DNA of 64,000 nucleotides from Stygiobacter sp. RIFOXYC2_FULL_38_25 (GCA_001803165.1 MHAZ01000006.1:187428-251427); one strand, 5' to 3'. Shown: positions 6,149 through 16,010, numbered from the stretch's first letter. Notes: generated by a model from the sequence alone, not told the origin. A program made the numbers and translations.

Positions 6149-8615
6149 GATTTCCCTCATCATATTCTTGATTTTTTCTTCCTTGCTTTTTCCGCAACAA
6201 CAAAAAGTAAGTTATAAGATTTTAGGAATTTCTGTTGTGGGGAACAAATCGGCAGATGCTAATACCATTATTGCCAACACAGGCTTACATGTTAACGACG
6301 AAATAAGCATCCCCAGCGACCAAGCTAATAACGCTATAAAAAGATTATGGAATTTAGGAATCTTTGAAGACGTTCAGTTAGCTATCGAAAAAAGTTTAGC
6401 CGACGGTATTTTTCTTTCTATCAAAGTGAAAGAATATTCCCGCCTCGAAAAAATTGTTTTCCGCGGTAACGATGAGCTTAGCGAGGATGACCTTAACAAG
6501 AAGGTTACTATCGTTCGCGGACAAACATTAAAGCCGCAAGAAATTTCGCGAATAATAGCAAAGATAAAATCCGCATATGAAGAAGATGGATTTCTGAATG
6601 CGCAAATTACCTCAAGCCGTTACGTCTTCTTCCAAGCCGATACTTCCGAAAATGAAATTACCGTAACATGGCGAAATGAAAAAGACCTCTCTAAAGAATA
6701 TCAAACCACTTATGAGTTAGATAAATCATCATCGGTTAATTCAATATCCAGAGTAAAAGACAGAGTGCTCATGCTGATGGATGTTGAAGAAGGCGATGAA
6801 GTTACCATTAACCAAATCCGCTTTAACGGAAACGTTGCATTTGATGATGATGATTTGAAGAGTGAGTTTGATGAAACCAGCGAAACCAAATGGTGGAAGT
6901 TCTGGAAGTCGGCAAAGTTTAAGCGTGATAAGTTTGATAAAGACAAAGAACTTCTCCAAAAGTTTTATCACAAAAAAGGTTACAGAGATTTTACAGTTCT
7001 GAAAGACACGACTATACTATCTGCCGATAGAAAAACTATTGATGTTGTAGTGGATGTTTACGAAGGCAACGAATACAAAGTGCGCAACATTATTTGGGAA
7101 GGTAATTCAGTTTATCCGGCAGAGGAATTAGACGCAAGATTAGATTTGAAGAGAGGCTCTGTTTTTGATTATGAAAAATTTGAACAGAACTTACGCTTCA
7201 ACGAAAAACAAAGCGACGTTTCTTCCCTTTACCAAGACAACGGTTATTTAACAGCGCAAATTGAACCAAAAGAAGAAAAAGTTGCTGCAGATTCTGTAGA
7301 TATTAGAATTAAAGTAGTTGAAGGCAGCAGATTTAAAATTGGTAAAGTTGATGTTACCGGAAACGATAAAACCAAAGACAAAGTTATACGCAGAGAACTC
7401 TATACTATTCCGGGCAGTTTTTTTAGCCGCGGCTACATCATGCGCAGCATCCAGCAGCTTGCCAACTTACAGTATTTTAACGCTGAGCAGCTTTATAAAT
7501 CCGGTGTAGATTACAAGCCTGTTAGTGATAGTATTGTAAATCTCACTTATAAAGTTGAAGAAAAATCGAGCGATTATTTGAACGCTTCCGTTGGTTATAG
7601 CGGTGCGTTCGGCTTTAGCGGTTCTGTTGGTTTTACACTCACAAACTTTTCTATCCTCGAACCGTTTAGAATGGGCGGCGGACAAGTTCTAAACTTCAAC
7701 TGGCAATTTGGCGTTGGAAACTTTTACAGAACTTTTTCACTTGGCTTCACCGAGCCTTGGTTTATGGATACTCCAACCTCGCTTGGTTTTAATCTTTTTG
7801 ATACGAGACAAAGATATGTTTACGATTTGCGCCAATCCGGTATTACACTTAATGTAGGACGCCGCTTAACATGGCCTGATGATTTCTTTTATGTCAGCGG
7901 AATGCTTCGCTTCCAGTATAATGACGTAATTGATGGGCAAAATTATTATCAAACCGGATTAACACGCCAGTATTCAGCCGGAATTGGAATTACAAGAACT
8001 GATATTGATAATCCAATCTTCCCTTCCCGCGGTTCTAAGATATCTCTCAACATGGAGCTCACAGGCGGTCCGCTTTTACCTGGAAACGTAGATTATTATA
8101 AAATTGATTTGAAAACAGAATGGTATAAACCTTTATTTAGAACTAACAGATTTGTTCTTTACACAAGTGCCGAGCTCGGTTACATTGGCGAGTTAGTTAA
8201 AAATACTCCAATCCAGCCATTTGAATATTATTACATGGGCGGCAGCGGTTTAATTATTGCCACTACCCCATTGCGTGGTTATGATGACAGAAGCTTAGGT
8301 GCCAGAAGCGGCTCTTCCAGCAATGTAATTGGAAGTAGAGTTATGACTAAATTTACAACTGAGTTCAGAGTTTCCTTGGCAATGGAGCCAATTCCAATTT
8401 ACTTAATAGCATTTGCCGAAGCAGGTAATGTTTACGAAAATTTGAAGAGCACTAACCTTTTCGATTTGAAACGCTCTGTTGGTGTTGGCGCAAGAATTAT
8501 GCTTAATCCAATTGGTTTGATTGGTTTTGATTATGGATACGGATTTGACCGCATGAGCGTTGACGGACAAGCTCCGCAATGGATGTTCCACTTCCAGTTT
8601 GGTAAAGGATTTTAA
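6117..8615 (+). CDS. bamA: Outer-membrane protein assembly factor BamA
   Basis: 832-residue Omp85-family protein that folds and inserts beta-barrel proteins into the outer membrane. It has an N-terminal signal sequence ending near LLFPQQQ. POTRA domains follow in the first ~430 residues (IAEKS/VVG-type strands and GxxFxxDxxxLxxxYxxxGY patterns such as DKDKELLQKFYHKKGYRDF). A C-terminal 16-strand barrel is expected from about residue 480, ending in a phenylalanine (FHFQFGKGF). An unusually acidic stretch (DDDDLKSEFDETSETKWWKFWK) sits inside a POTRA region. The start overlaps uppS, and the following genes are periplasmic chaperones and lipid A enzymes, the usual context. Confidence 0.95.
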   Translation: MLKLTPRKQFKISLIIFLIFSSLLFPQQQKVSYKILGISVVGNKSADANTIIANTGLHVNDEISIPSDQANNAIKRLWNLGIFEDVQLAIEKSLADGIFLSIKVKEYSRLEKIVFRGNDELSEDDLNKKVTIVRGQTLKPQEISRIIAKIKSAYEEDGFLNAQITSSRYVFFQADTSENEITVTWRNEKDLSKEYQTTYELDKSSSVNSISRVKDRVLMLMDVEEGDEVTINQIRFNGNVAFDDDDLKSEFDETSETKWWKFWKSAKFKRDKFDKDKELLQKFYHKKGYRDFTVLKDTTILSADRKTIDVVVDVYEGNEYKVRNIIWEGNSVYPAEELDARLDLKRGSVFDYEKFEQNLRFNEKQSDVSSLYQDNGYLTAQIEPKEEKVAADSVDIRIKVVEGSRFKIGKVDVTGNDKTKDKVIRRELYTIPGSFFSRGYIMRSIQQLANLQYFNAEQLYKSGVDYKPVSDSIVNLTYKVEEKSSDYLNASVGYSGAFGFSGSVGFTLTNFSILEPFRMGGGQVLNFNWQFGVGNFYRTFSLGFTEPWFMDTPTSLGFNLFDTRQRYVYDLRQSGITLNVGRRLTWPDDFFYVSGMLRFQYNDVIDGQNYYQTGLTRQYSAGIGITRTDIDNPIFPSRGSKISLNMELTGGPLLPGNVDYYKIDLKTEWYKPLFRTNRFVLYTSAELGYIGELVKNTPIQPFEYYYMGGSGLIIATTPLRGYDDRSLGARSGSSSNVIGSRVMTKFTTEFRVSLAMEPIPIYLIAFAEAGNVYENLKSTNLFDLKRSVGVGARIMLNPIGLIGFDYGYGFDRMSVDGQAPQWMFHFQFGKGF

Positions 8616-8711
8616 TTAGATATTTGAAAGTTGAGAGTCGGAAGTGGACTTTCAATTACCCAGATATTTATTTTGGAATGTCCTTCCAAAAATTTAGTTT
8701 TCGTACCCCGG

Positions 8712-8740
8712 TTGAAGGGAAAAGTTTATTAACTTATAAA
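8712..8740 (+). promoter_or_regulatory. Candidate internal promoter before the ompH pair
   Basis: TTGAAG (8712-8717), 17-base spacer, TATAAA (8735-8740) lie in the 137-base gap between bamA and the first ompH gene. It could raise expression of the periplasmic chaperones and lpx genes independently of uppS-bamA. Confidence 0.45.
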
Positions 8741-8752
8741 TTAGAGGTTCAC

Positions 8753-9301
8753 GTGAAAAAACTAGTAGCACTTTCTTTAATTCTATTTACTGCGGCACTA
8801 TTTGCTCAAACAACGCAGCCACAAACCGCTACATTAAAAATTGGTTATGTAGATTCTGAAGTTATTCTCGCTCAGTACCCTGAAGCTATAAAAGCTAAAA
8901 GCGATCTTGAAGGTTTAGTAGCTAAATGGAGAAAAGACTTGGACAGCATGCAAACAGACCTCCAAAAGTCATATGCCGACTATCAGAAGCAATCTCAGGA
9001 GAAAAACGTTAAACAAGACGATTTACAAAAATCCCAAAAAAATGTAGTTGAAAAAGAGCAAAGAGCTCAGCAATTTCAGCAAGCGAAATTTGCTCAACCT
9101 AACGGTGAGTATTTTGTTAGACAGGAACAGTTAATGAAACCGGTAAAAGAGAAAATCTTCAAAGCCATTGATGAAGTTAGCAACAGCGAAGCAATGCAGT
9201 TTGTTTTCGATAAAGCCGGTGAAGTTGTACTTTTGAAAGCTGACGCTCAATTTGATATCACTTTCAAAGTTCTTGATCTCTTAAAAAGAGGCAAAAAATA
9301 A
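8753..9301 (+). CDS. OmpH/Skp-family periplasmic chaperone (first copy)
   Basis: Periplasmic holdase that carries unfolded outer-membrane proteins to BamA. From the GTG at 8753 it encodes 182 residues with a signal peptide (MKKLVALSLILFTAALFAQ). The open frame continues 129 bases upstream, but those codons do not look like protein, and the GTG is preceded by GAGG. After the signal comes the family opening KIGYVDSEVIL, then a long charged coiled coil, then RQEQLMKPVKEKIFKAIDEV and the FVFDKAGEVVLL strand. It lies directly upstream of a second, related gene. Confidence 0.88.
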   Translation: MKKLVALSLILFTAALFAQTTQPQTATLKIGYVDSEVILAQYPEAIKAKSDLEGLVAKWRKDLDSMQTDLQKSYADYQKQSQEKNVKQDDLQKSQKNVVEKEQRAQQFQQAKFAQPNGEYFVRQEQLMKPVKEKIFKAIDEVSNSEAMQFVFDKAGEVVLLKADAQFDITFKVLDLLKRGKK

Positions 9302-9315
9302 ACCCGGGATATAAA

Positions 9316-9831
9316 ATGAAAAAGATCGGATTCATCTTTTCTGTAGTTTTCTTAGCTTTATTTGCAACACAATTAACCGCACAGCCAAAAATTGGTTATG
9401 TTGATAGCGACACAATCATGAAGCAGCTGCCGGATTATCAGGACACACAAAAGAAACTTGATGCCATCATTAAAGAATGGCAGGAAGAACTTGCCAAACT
9501 TGAAAAAGATTGGAAAACCAAATATGATGATTATGAAAAGAGGAAATTAATTCTGAGCGAGCAGAAGCGCGTCGAAATTGAAAAGGAATTAGTTGATTTG
9601 GAAAACGAAGTTTCTAAGTACCGTCAAGATAAATTTGGAGTTCGCGGAGAATTGTTCCAAAAGCAAGAAGAATTGATGAAACCGCTTCACAACCGGGTTT
9701 TTACGGCAATTCAAGATGTGGCTAAAGAAAATGAATACGATTTTATTTTTGATAGAAGCGGAGATGTTATTTTCCTTTACGCTAAAGAAGAATTTGATTG
9801 CACAAAACTTGTTCTTGAAAAACTAAAATGA
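9316..9831 (+). CDS. OmpH/Skp-family periplasmic chaperone (second copy)
   Basis: 171-residue paralogue of the preceding gene with the same plan: signal peptide to about residue 22, PKIGYVDSDTIMKQLPDYQ, a coiled coil of alternating lysine and glutamate, and a C-terminal block (KQEELMKPLHNRVFTAIQDV, then YDFIFDRSGDVIFLYA). The copies clearly share ancestry but have diverged strongly in the coiled coil. Tandem ompH genes behind bamA are common in the Bacteroidota/Chlorobi group. The intergenic spacing of 14 bases indicates one transcript. Confidence 0.9.
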   Translation: MKKIGFIFSVVFLALFATQLTAQPKIGYVDSDTIMKQLPDYQDTQKKLDAIIKEWQEELAKLEKDWKTKYDDYEKRKLILSEQKRVEIEKELVDLENEVSKYRQDKFGVRGELFQKQEELMKPLHNRVFTAIQDVAKENEYDFIFDRSGDVIFLYAKEEFDCTKLVLEKLK

Positions 9832-9837
9832 GTTTTT

Positions 9838-10884
9838 ATGAAATTAACGTTGAAAGAAGCCGCCGACTTTGTCGGCGGTGTTGTTTACGGCAATCCGGAA
9901 CTTGAAGTTACCGGCTTAGCCAAAATCGAAGAAGCGAAACCTGGTGAGCTAACTTTTCTTTATTTGCCCGGCTACGAACACTTTCTCAGCACAACAAACG
10001 CATCAGCAGTTCTCATCTCCCCTAAATTCAGCAGAACACGAGAAGATATTTCTTACATCGAAGTTAAAGACCCAAACGTTGCACTCAATCTTATTATCAA
10101 AAAGTATTTGAAGCCGATTGTAAATTTGGACGGACAGGACAAGTCTGCTTCAATTCATTATGCAACTAAGATTGCCTCTACAGCAGCCATCGGAAAAAAT
10201 GTTATCGTTTCGGAAGGATGCGAGATCGGCGACGCCTCAATTATTCTTCACAACACAGTTTTGATGGAGAACGTTAAGATTGGCAAGAACTGTTTGATTT
10301 ATCCAAACGTAACTATCCGCGAGAATTGTGTTATTGGTGATAACGTTATCATTCACTCTAATACTTGTGTCGGTTCTGATGGCTTTGGCTACATTCAAAA
10401 TGCTGCCGGAGAGTATGAGAAAGTCCCACAAATTGGCAACGTAGTTTTAGAAGATGATGTAGAACTCGGCTCCAATGTTTCGATTGACCGTGCTGCTCTT
10501 GGCTCAACTTTGATTAAGAAAGGAACCAAGATTGATAACCTTGTTCAGATTGCTCACAATGTTGTTATTGGCGAGAACTCAATTATCATTTCGCAAAGCG
10601 GAATTGCCGGAAGTACAAAGATTGGCAAGAGATGTATTCTTGCCGGACAAGTTGGAGTTGTAGGACATATTGAATTAGCAGATGACGTAACAATAACGGC
10701 ACAGTCCGGAGTTTCTAAATCTATTGATAAAGCCGGAAAGTACCGTGGCTCGCCAACCGCACCACTTGGTGAAACACTAAGACTCGAATCTCACATGCGT
10801 AACCTCCCCTCTTACGCAGAAAAGATTAAAAAATTAGAAGAAAAAATCGCATCTTTGGAAGCAAAATTTTCAGAAAATAAATAA
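9838..10884 (+). CDS. lpxD: UDP-3-O-(3-hydroxyacyl)glucosamine N-acyltransferase
   Basis: Third step of lipid A synthesis: adds a second hydroxyacyl chain from acyl-ACP to UDP-3-O-acylglucosamine. The 348-residue length is normal. The N-terminal uridine-binding domain (to about residue 100) is followed by left-handed beta-helix hexapeptide repeats (I-G-x-N-x-x-I pattern) and a C-terminal helix ([16 protein letters not shown]). H240 in [14 protein letters not shown] corresponds to the catalytic histidine. It begins 6 bases after ompH and is followed by the lpxC-fabZ fusion. Confidence 0.96.
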   Translation: MKLTLKEAADFVGGVVYGNPELEVTGLAKIEEAKPGELTFLYLPGYEHFLSTTNASAVLISPKFSRTREDISYIEVKDPNVALNLIIKKYLKPIVNLDGQDKSASIHYATKIASTAAIGKNVIVSEGCEIGDASIILHNTVLMENVKIGKNCLIYPNVTIRENCVIGDNVIIHSNTCVGSDGFGYIQNAAGEYEKVPQIGNVVLEDDVELGSNVSIDRAALGSTLIKKGTKIDNLVQIAHNVVIGENSIIISQSGIAGSTKIGKRCILAGQVGVVGHIELADDVTITAQSGVSKSIDKAGKYRGSPTAPLGETLRLESHMRNLPSYAEKIKKLEEKIASLEAKFSENK

Positions 10885-10893
10885 AGGTAATAG

Positions 10894-12306
10894 ATGCTCG
10901 AGCTCCAAAGAACGATTGCCAAAGATGTTTCCATTTCCGGAATTGGTCTTCACACCGGAACATCTTGTACAATGACATTCAAACCGGCACCGGATAATTA
11001 CGGAATTAAATTTATTAGAACCGACATTGGCGGAAGACCGGAAATTCCGGCTAACGTTGATTACGTGGTAGATATTTCCCGCGGGACTACAATTGGTTTG
11101 GGTGAAGCAAAAGTTTATACTGTTGAACATGTGCTTTCGGCTGTTTACGGCTTGCAAATTGATAATGTTATTATTGAACTTGACGGAATCGAGCCTCCGA
11201 TTGGCGACGGCAGCGCAATGCCTTACGTTGAAAAACTAATGGAAGCCGGATTTGTTACCCAAGAAACTCCAAAAGATTATCTTGTTATTGATCAAACAGT
11301 AAGTTTCCATGATGAAGCAAATAAAATTGATATCGTAGCTCTTCCTCTGGATAGTTACAGAATTTCCATAATGGTTGATTACGAAAACCCGGCGCTCGGC
11401 AGCCAACACACCGGTTTGTTCGATCTCGAAAAAGAATATGTAAGTGAATTCGCTCCGGCAAGAACTTTCTGCTTTTTGAGCGAAGTTGAAATGTTAGCTG
11501 ACCAAGGACTGATTAAGGGCGGCAACATTGATAACGCTGTTGTAATTGTTGATCACGAAATTAATGATGAAGACTTGGGAAGACTTAAAGAAAAGCTAAA
11601 TCTCGACCACGACTTAACTGTCATTAACGGTTACTTGGATAACAACAAGCTTCGTTTCAGAAATGAACCGGTAAGACATAAACTCTTAGATATGATTGGC
11701 GATCTTGCGCTTGTTGGTGTTCCAATTAAAGCACAAATACTTGCTGCCCGCCCTGGACACAAAGCCAATGTTGAGTTTGCAAAGAAGATTCGCCAACTAT
11801 ATCAACAGAAAAAGCTTGTTAAGAAATTTCAGTTTGTTAAGAAAGAGGGATTGGTTTTTGATATCAACGCAATTCAAAGAATTCTTCCTCACCGCTACCC
11901 TTTCCTTTTGGTTGATAAAATCATCCACCTGGATATGGATAAAAAAGTTATCGGCATTAAAAACGTTACTATAAACGAACCATTTTTTAACGGACACTTT
12001 CCTGGGCAACCGGTTATGCCTGGAGTTTTGATTGTTGAAGCTATGGCGCAAGTAAGCGGAATTCTTTTGCTAAACTCATACCTCGATCCGGAAAACCATC
12101 TTGTCTATTTTATGAGCATCAATAATGCAAAGTTTAGAAAGCCTGTAGTACCGGGAGATCAGCTTACACTTGAAGCTGAATTGGTAAGTGTAAAAGGCGG
12201 GAAATATTTTTCAATTAAAGGCTCTGCCTTTGTTGATGGCAACTTAGTTGCCGAAGCCGAGTTTATGGCTGCTATGGTTCCAAAAGAAAATAAACCAAAA
12301 GAATAA
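10894..12306 (+). CDS. lpxC/fabZ: Bifunctional LpxC deacetylase / FabZ dehydratase fusion
   Basis: 470-residue fusion. Residues 1 to ~300 are the zinc-dependent UDP-3-O-acyl-N-acetylglucosamine deacetylase that commits to lipid A, with zinc-ligand H79 in TVEHVLSAVYGL and the VRHKLLDMIGDLAL block carrying the other ligands. Residues ~320-470 are the (3R)-hydroxyacyl-ACP dehydratase of fatty acid synthesis, with H333 in LPHRYPFLLVD and E382 in GVLIVEAMAQ. This fused form is characteristic of Bacteroidota/Chlorobi relatives and couples partition of hydroxyacyl-ACP between lipid A and phospholipid. Both active sites look intact. Confidence 0.97.
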   Translation: MLELQRTIAKDVSISGIGLHTGTSCTMTFKPAPDNYGIKFIRTDIGGRPEIPANVDYVVDISRGTTIGLGEAKVYTVEHVLSAVYGLQIDNVIIELDGIEPPIGDGSAMPYVEKLMEAGFVTQETPKDYLVIDQTVSFHDEANKIDIVALPLDSYRISIMVDYENPALGSQHTGLFDLEKEYVSEFAPARTFCFLSEVEMLADQGLIKGGNIDNAVVIVDHEINDEDLGRLKEKLNLDHDLTVINGYLDNNKLRFRNEPVRHKLLDMIGDLALVGVPIKAQILAARPGHKANVEFAKKIRQLYQQKKLVKKFQFVKKEGLVFDINAIQRILPHRYPFLLVDKIIHLDMDKKVIGIKNVTINEPFFNGHFPGQPVMPGVLIVEAMAQVSGILLLNSYLDPENHLVYFMSINNAKFRKPVVPGDQLTLEAELVSVKGGKYFSIKGSAFVDGNLVAEAEFMAAMVPKENKPKE

Positions 12307-12315
12307 AGACTTGAT

Positions 12316-13092
12316 ATGGTAGAAATTCACCCAACCGCAATTGTTAGTCCAAAAGCTAAACTCGGAACAGATGTTAAAGTTGGTCCATTTACAATCATTC
12401 ATGATGATGTTGAAGTTGGCGATGGTTCAATCATTGATTCGCATGTTGTGTTATATGATGGCGCTCGCTTAGGCAATCGTGTTCGTATTTACCAAGGAGC
12501 GGCTGTTGCAAACACTCCGCAAGATTTGAAGTTCGGCAACGAAGTTTCTTACTTCTACATCGGAGATGAAACTCAAATTAGAGAGTTTGTTACACTTCAT
12601 CGGGGTACACATGCTACGGGAAAATCTTCTATTGGTAAAAACTGTTTACTAATGGCTTACACTCACGTAGCTCACGATTGCTCGCTTGGCGATAATATTA
12701 TTCTCGCCAACGGTGTTCAAATTGGCGGACATTGTGAGATTGATAATCAAGTAATAGTTGGCGGGCTTGCTGGCATTCATCAGTTCACGAAGATTGGCGC
12801 GCACGCAATGATAGGAACAAACTCAAAAGTTACTGCCGATGTTCCTCCTTTTATGATGGTTCAAGGTGTGCCCGCACGATTTGAAGGAATTAACAAAGTT
12901 GGTCTGCGCCGCAGAGGTTTTACTCCCGAACAACTTGAAGCTATTAAAGAAGCGTATAGAATTCTTTATCTCTCCGGAATGCTTTTCTCACACGCTAAAG
13001 AAAAAATCGCTAAAGATTTAGGTCATCACGAAGTAGTTAAAAATATCCTTGATTTTATAGCTAAGGCAACACGCGGTATAGTTCGTAAATGA
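12316..13092 (+). CDS. lpxA: UDP-N-acetylglucosamine O-acyltransferase
   Basis: First step of lipid A synthesis, transferring a 3-hydroxyacyl chain to UDP-GlcNAc. It has 258 residues, the usual length, with hexapeptide-repeat beta-helix (HPTAIVSPKAKLGTDVKVGPF onwards) and a helical C-terminus (GFTPEQLEAIKEAYRILYLS). H120 in THVAHDCSLGDN corresponds to the catalytic histidine. The stop overlaps the next ATG by 4 bases (ATGA). Gene order lpxD-lpxC/fabZ-lpxA is typical. Confidence 0.97.
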   Translation: MVEIHPTAIVSPKAKLGTDVKVGPFTIIHDDVEVGDGSIIDSHVVLYDGARLGNRVRIYQGAAVANTPQDLKFGNEVSYFYIGDETQIREFVTLHRGTHATGKSSIGKNCLLMAYTHVAHDCSLGDNIILANGVQIGGHCEIDNQVIVGGLAGIHQFTKIGAHAMIGTNSKVTADVPPFMMVQGVPARFEGINKVGLRRRGFTPEQLEAIKEAYRILYLSGMLFSHAKEKIAKDLGHHEVVKNILDFIAKATRGIVRK

Positions 13093-13820
13093 TTTGGCAC
13101 TTCTTAGATTCCGGTTTTAACACCGGCGAGTTCAACATGAAATATGATCTTGAACTTGCCCAAAACTGCTCTCCACAAGATGCTTACTTCCGGCTTTTCA
13201 GATGGCAGCCAAATTGCATTTCGCTCGGCGCCAACCAATCATTTGATGATATTGATTTAGCTAAAACCAAAGCCGATGGAATTGATGTAGTAAAACGCCC
13301 AACCGGCGGAAGAGCAATTTTGCACGCGGAAGAGTGGACTTACTCAGTTGTACTGCCGCTTAATTTTCAATATTCTCCCAAAGAAGTTTACTCGATCATT
13401 TCTAACGCATTAATTCGCGGACTTGATTTATACAATCCTCTGCTTGCCAAATCTGAGTTGGAAAGTGCTCAGCCGAATTTCCCAAAGCTGCTGGAAGAAC
13501 CAACCGGCGTGTTGTGTTTTGCATCCACCGCCAAGAATGAAGTTAAGTTTGGCGGAAAAAAATTAATCGGCAGCGCTCAGAGAAAGTTGAATAATACTAT
13601 TCTTCAGCATGGTTCAATACTTTGCGGCACATTTCACCAGAAACTTGCAGATTATTTGAACACGAGTGATGAGTCCAAGGGAATGCTGCGGAGCGAACTT
13701 AGCTCACGTACCACCGAAATTGAGACAATCCTAAAGGCTAAAGTTGATTACGAACGATTGAAAGAGTGTCTAATCAAAGGATTTGAGCAAGAATGGCAGA
13801 TTGAGCTAACGCGAAGTTGA
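13089..13820 (+). CDS. LplA/LipM-like lipoate or octanoate protein transferase
   Basis: 243-residue protein of the biotin/lipoate A/B ligase fold (BPL_LplA_LipB). Conserved blocks are VKRPTGGRAILHAEEWTYSV (residues ~68-87) and GGKKLIGSAQRK (~155-166) with the acyl-binding lysine, then ILQHGSIL. C143 in GVLCFAST sits where LipM octanoyltransferases have their nucleophile cysteine, so transfer of octanoyl groups from GcvH or ACP is more likely than ATP-dependent lipoate ligation; that is inference. It overlaps lpxA by 4 bases, so it is read with the lipid A operon although unrelated in function. Confidence 0.8.
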   Translation: MIWHFLDSGFNTGEFNMKYDLELAQNCSPQDAYFRLFRWQPNCISLGANQSFDDIDLAKTKADGIDVVKRPTGGRAILHAEEWTYSVVLPLNFQYSPKEVYSIISNALIRGLDLYNPLLAKSELESAQPNFPKLLEEPTGVLCFASTAKNEVKFGGKKLIGSAQRKLNNTILQHGSILCGTFHQKLADYLNTSDESKGMLRSELSSRTTEIETILKAKVDYERLKECLIKGFEQEWQIELTRS

Positions 13821-13924
13821 CAAAAGAAATTAATGGTGCAAAACTAAAATCACTTCCTTCCCTTCTTACTTAGTATTAAATTTAGCTACAAATTCAGACG
13901 ATTTTTCAAAAACTAAACTGACCA

Positions 13925-15010
13925 ATGCGAATACTTTTTTCTTTACTTACACTTTTAGCAAGCACATTTTATGCACAAGAGAACCGCGATCTTGAATTCT
14001 ATTTAGACAAAGCTCAAGTGATGGACATTACAAGCGACGGATATAATCTCTGGTTCGCTACAAATGGAAACGGGATTTTTCAATACTTCCCTTCGAGCGG
14101 GAAATGGAATCAATTCTCGACTCAGAACGGAAATATTTCGCTCGACTTATTCTACTGCATTGCGGCAAACTCGAATTTCGTTTGGGCTGGTTCTACGGAC
14201 GGACTATTTATTTTAGACCGAAAAACCGGCAACTGGACAAAGAGAAAATTCTCTCTCGGCGGACAGCTATCAAACTGGATTCGTTCAATCGCTTATGATG
14301 AAGAAAAAAATGTTGTGTGGATTGGCAGATTTAAGTACTTAACCAAATATGATTTAACAACTAAAAAATATACCGATTACGATTTAACGATTCGGAACAA
14401 TGAAAAGACAAACACAATAAAATCAATCCGGGTTGAAAAGAATTATGTTTGGTTTGGAACCGAAGCCGGTGTTCACCGTTATGATAAATCAAGGAATCTT
14501 GATGATAAAGATTCCCGCAAATTTTATGACATAAAAAACAATTCTTTTAACGGCGAAGGCGAGCAAGTTTCTATCAATACAATTTTAACCGAGCGTGAGT
14601 ATATTTGGTTTGGACTTGATGAATTTGTAACTCCGGAGCGTCCGGATTTTAACGTTGGCGGACTCTACCGGTTTGATTACAAAACTGAGTGGCTCGGATT
14701 GGATGCATCCAAAGGTTTGCCCGGCAACGGCGTTTATGATTTGGAACGAACCGGAAATTATATTTGGGCTTCACTCTATCAGTTTGGAAGTTCAACCAAA
14801 GAAACTTTTGGACGCGGTTTGGCTTTGATTAATCGAGTTAACAATCAAATAATTCCAATCCGCGATGATAGAATTCCCCGCTCAATTTATTCTATCTATT
14901 TTGATGGAGTAAATCTATGGCTGGGAACGGAAAGCGGTTTAATCAAAGTAAATTTCTTTAATAAACTTGCACAATGGTCGGGTATTACCGCCAACTTAAA
15001 ACTGAGGTAA
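13925..15010 (+). CDS. Secreted two-component-regulator-type beta-propeller protein
   Basis: 361 residues with a signal peptide (to about LASTFYAQ). Repeating units of the form L-W-F/V-A-x-x-G-G-I/L-x-x-Y/F-D are visible: NLWFATNGNGIFQYF, FVWAGSTDGLFILD, NVVWIGRFKYLTKYD, YVWFGTEAGVHRYD, YIWFGLD, and NLWLGTESGLIKV. This is the pattern of two-component-regulator propeller repeats, here without a kinase or DNA-binding domain. Six or so repeats would make one propeller. Function is unknown; such proteins usually serve as extracytoplasmic sensing or binding platforms. It lies between the lipid A operon and the heptose genes. Confidence 0.75.
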   Translation: MRILFSLLTLLASTFYAQENRDLEFYLDKAQVMDITSDGYNLWFATNGNGIFQYFPSSGKWNQFSTQNGNISLDLFYCIAANSNFVWAGSTDGLFILDRKTGNWTKRKFSLGGQLSNWIRSIAYDEEKNVVWIGRFKYLTKYDLTTKKYTDYDLTIRNNEKTNTIKSIRVEKNYVWFGTEAGVHRYDKSRNLDDKDSRKFYDIKNNSFNGEGEQVSINTILTEREYIWFGLDEFVTPERPDFNVGGLYRFDYKTEWLGLDASKGLPGNGVYDLERTGNYIWASLYQFGSSTKETFGRGLALINRVNNQIIPIRDDRIPRSIYSIYFDGVNLWLGTESGLIKVNFFNKLAQWSGITANLKLR

Positions 15011-15014
15011 AGAA

Positions 15015-16010
15015 ATGATTGATACTACACTAAAAAAACTAAATACCTTAAGAAATAATTTTATTGGCAAACGTATTGCTGTTGTTGGCGATATGATGCT
15101 CGACTGCTACTTTCAAGGTTATGTTAGCAGAATTTCTCCTGAGGCTCCGGTTCCGGTTGTTGAGGTTGATGACGAGTTTGCCCGCTTCGGCGGTGCAATG
15201 AATGTCGCCTACAACATAAAAACGCTTGGCGGCGTTCCCCTTCCTATCGGTATCATTGGAAACGACAATGATGGTAAATTATTAAAGAAGTTGATGAAAG
15301 ATGTTGGCATTAGCGATGCTGGAATTGTTGTTGATAAGAAACGCCCGACGACAGCAAAGACGAGAGTAATTGCAAATAACCAGCATGTCGTTAGAATTGA
15401 TAAAGAAAAGACGCATCCAATTTCTGCAAATACAGAAAAGAACATACTTCTTATTCTGAAAAAAGAAATCAAAAAGCTTGACGCAATAATTTTGCAAGAC
15501 TATAACAAAGGTGTGCTAACAAAAAGCTTGATCGAAAAAGTTATTGCACTTGCCAACGAGAATAAAAAAATTGTAACTGTTGATCCAAAGTTCAACAATT
15601 TCTTCTCTTATCAAAATGTAACTGTGTTTAAGCCAAACAGAAAAGAAACTGAAGATGCATTCGGTACAAGAATAAAATCTGTTGATGATGTAACCGGTGC
15701 CGGGGCTAAATTGTTAGAAAACTTGAAATGCAAATACGCATTACTAACTCTTGGAGAAGATGGCATCGCCCTTTTTGAAAAAGGAAAAATAGAAAGACGT
15801 GTACCTACCAAAGCTAGAAAAGTTGCAGATGTTTCCGGTGCAGGTGATACTGTAATTTCCACTTTAACTATGGCTCTAACTGCTGGTGCCGATATTTACG
15901 ATGCGGCTTATCTTGCTAATTACGCCGGCGGATTAGTATGCCAGGAAGTTGGAATAGTTCCAATTGATTTAAATGTTTTATTCAATGCAGTAAAAGAAGA
16001 ATTACCATGA
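15015..16010 (+). CDS. rfaE1: D-glycero-beta-D-manno-heptose-7-phosphate kinase
   Basis: PfkB/ribokinase-family kinase of 331 residues that phosphorylates heptose 7-phosphate at C1 in ADP-heptose synthesis for the LPS inner core. The N-terminal VVGDMMLDCYFQGYVSRISPEAPVPVVEVD block, the sugar-binding GGAMNVAYNI, and the C-terminal DVSGAGDTVISTL with the catalytic aspartate are present. In E. coli this is the first half of bifunctional HldE; here it is a separate gene overlapping the adenylyltransferase gene by 4 bases. The start has a GAGGTAAAGA ribosome site. Confidence 0.95.
   Translation: MIDTTLKKLNTLRNNFIGKRIAVVGDMMLDCYFQGYVSRISPEAPVPVVEVDDEFARFGGAMNVAYNIKTLGGVPLPIGIIGNDNDGKLLKKLMKDVGISDAGIVVDKKRPTTAKTRVIANNQHVVRIDKEKTHPISANTEKNILLILKKEIKKLDAIILQDYNKGVLTKSLIEKVIALANENKKIVTVDPKFNNFFSYQNVTVFKPNRKETEDAFGTRIKSVDDVTGAGAKLLENLKCKYALLTLGEDGIALFEKGKIERRVPTKARKVADVSGAGDTVISTLTMALTAGADIYDAAYLANYAGGLVCQEVGIVPIDLNVLFNAVKEELP

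Noticed and set aside
8624-8752. Longer OmpH from an upstream ATG
   Set aside because: It would put 43 residues before a clear signal peptide; GTG 8753 with GAGG upstream fits.
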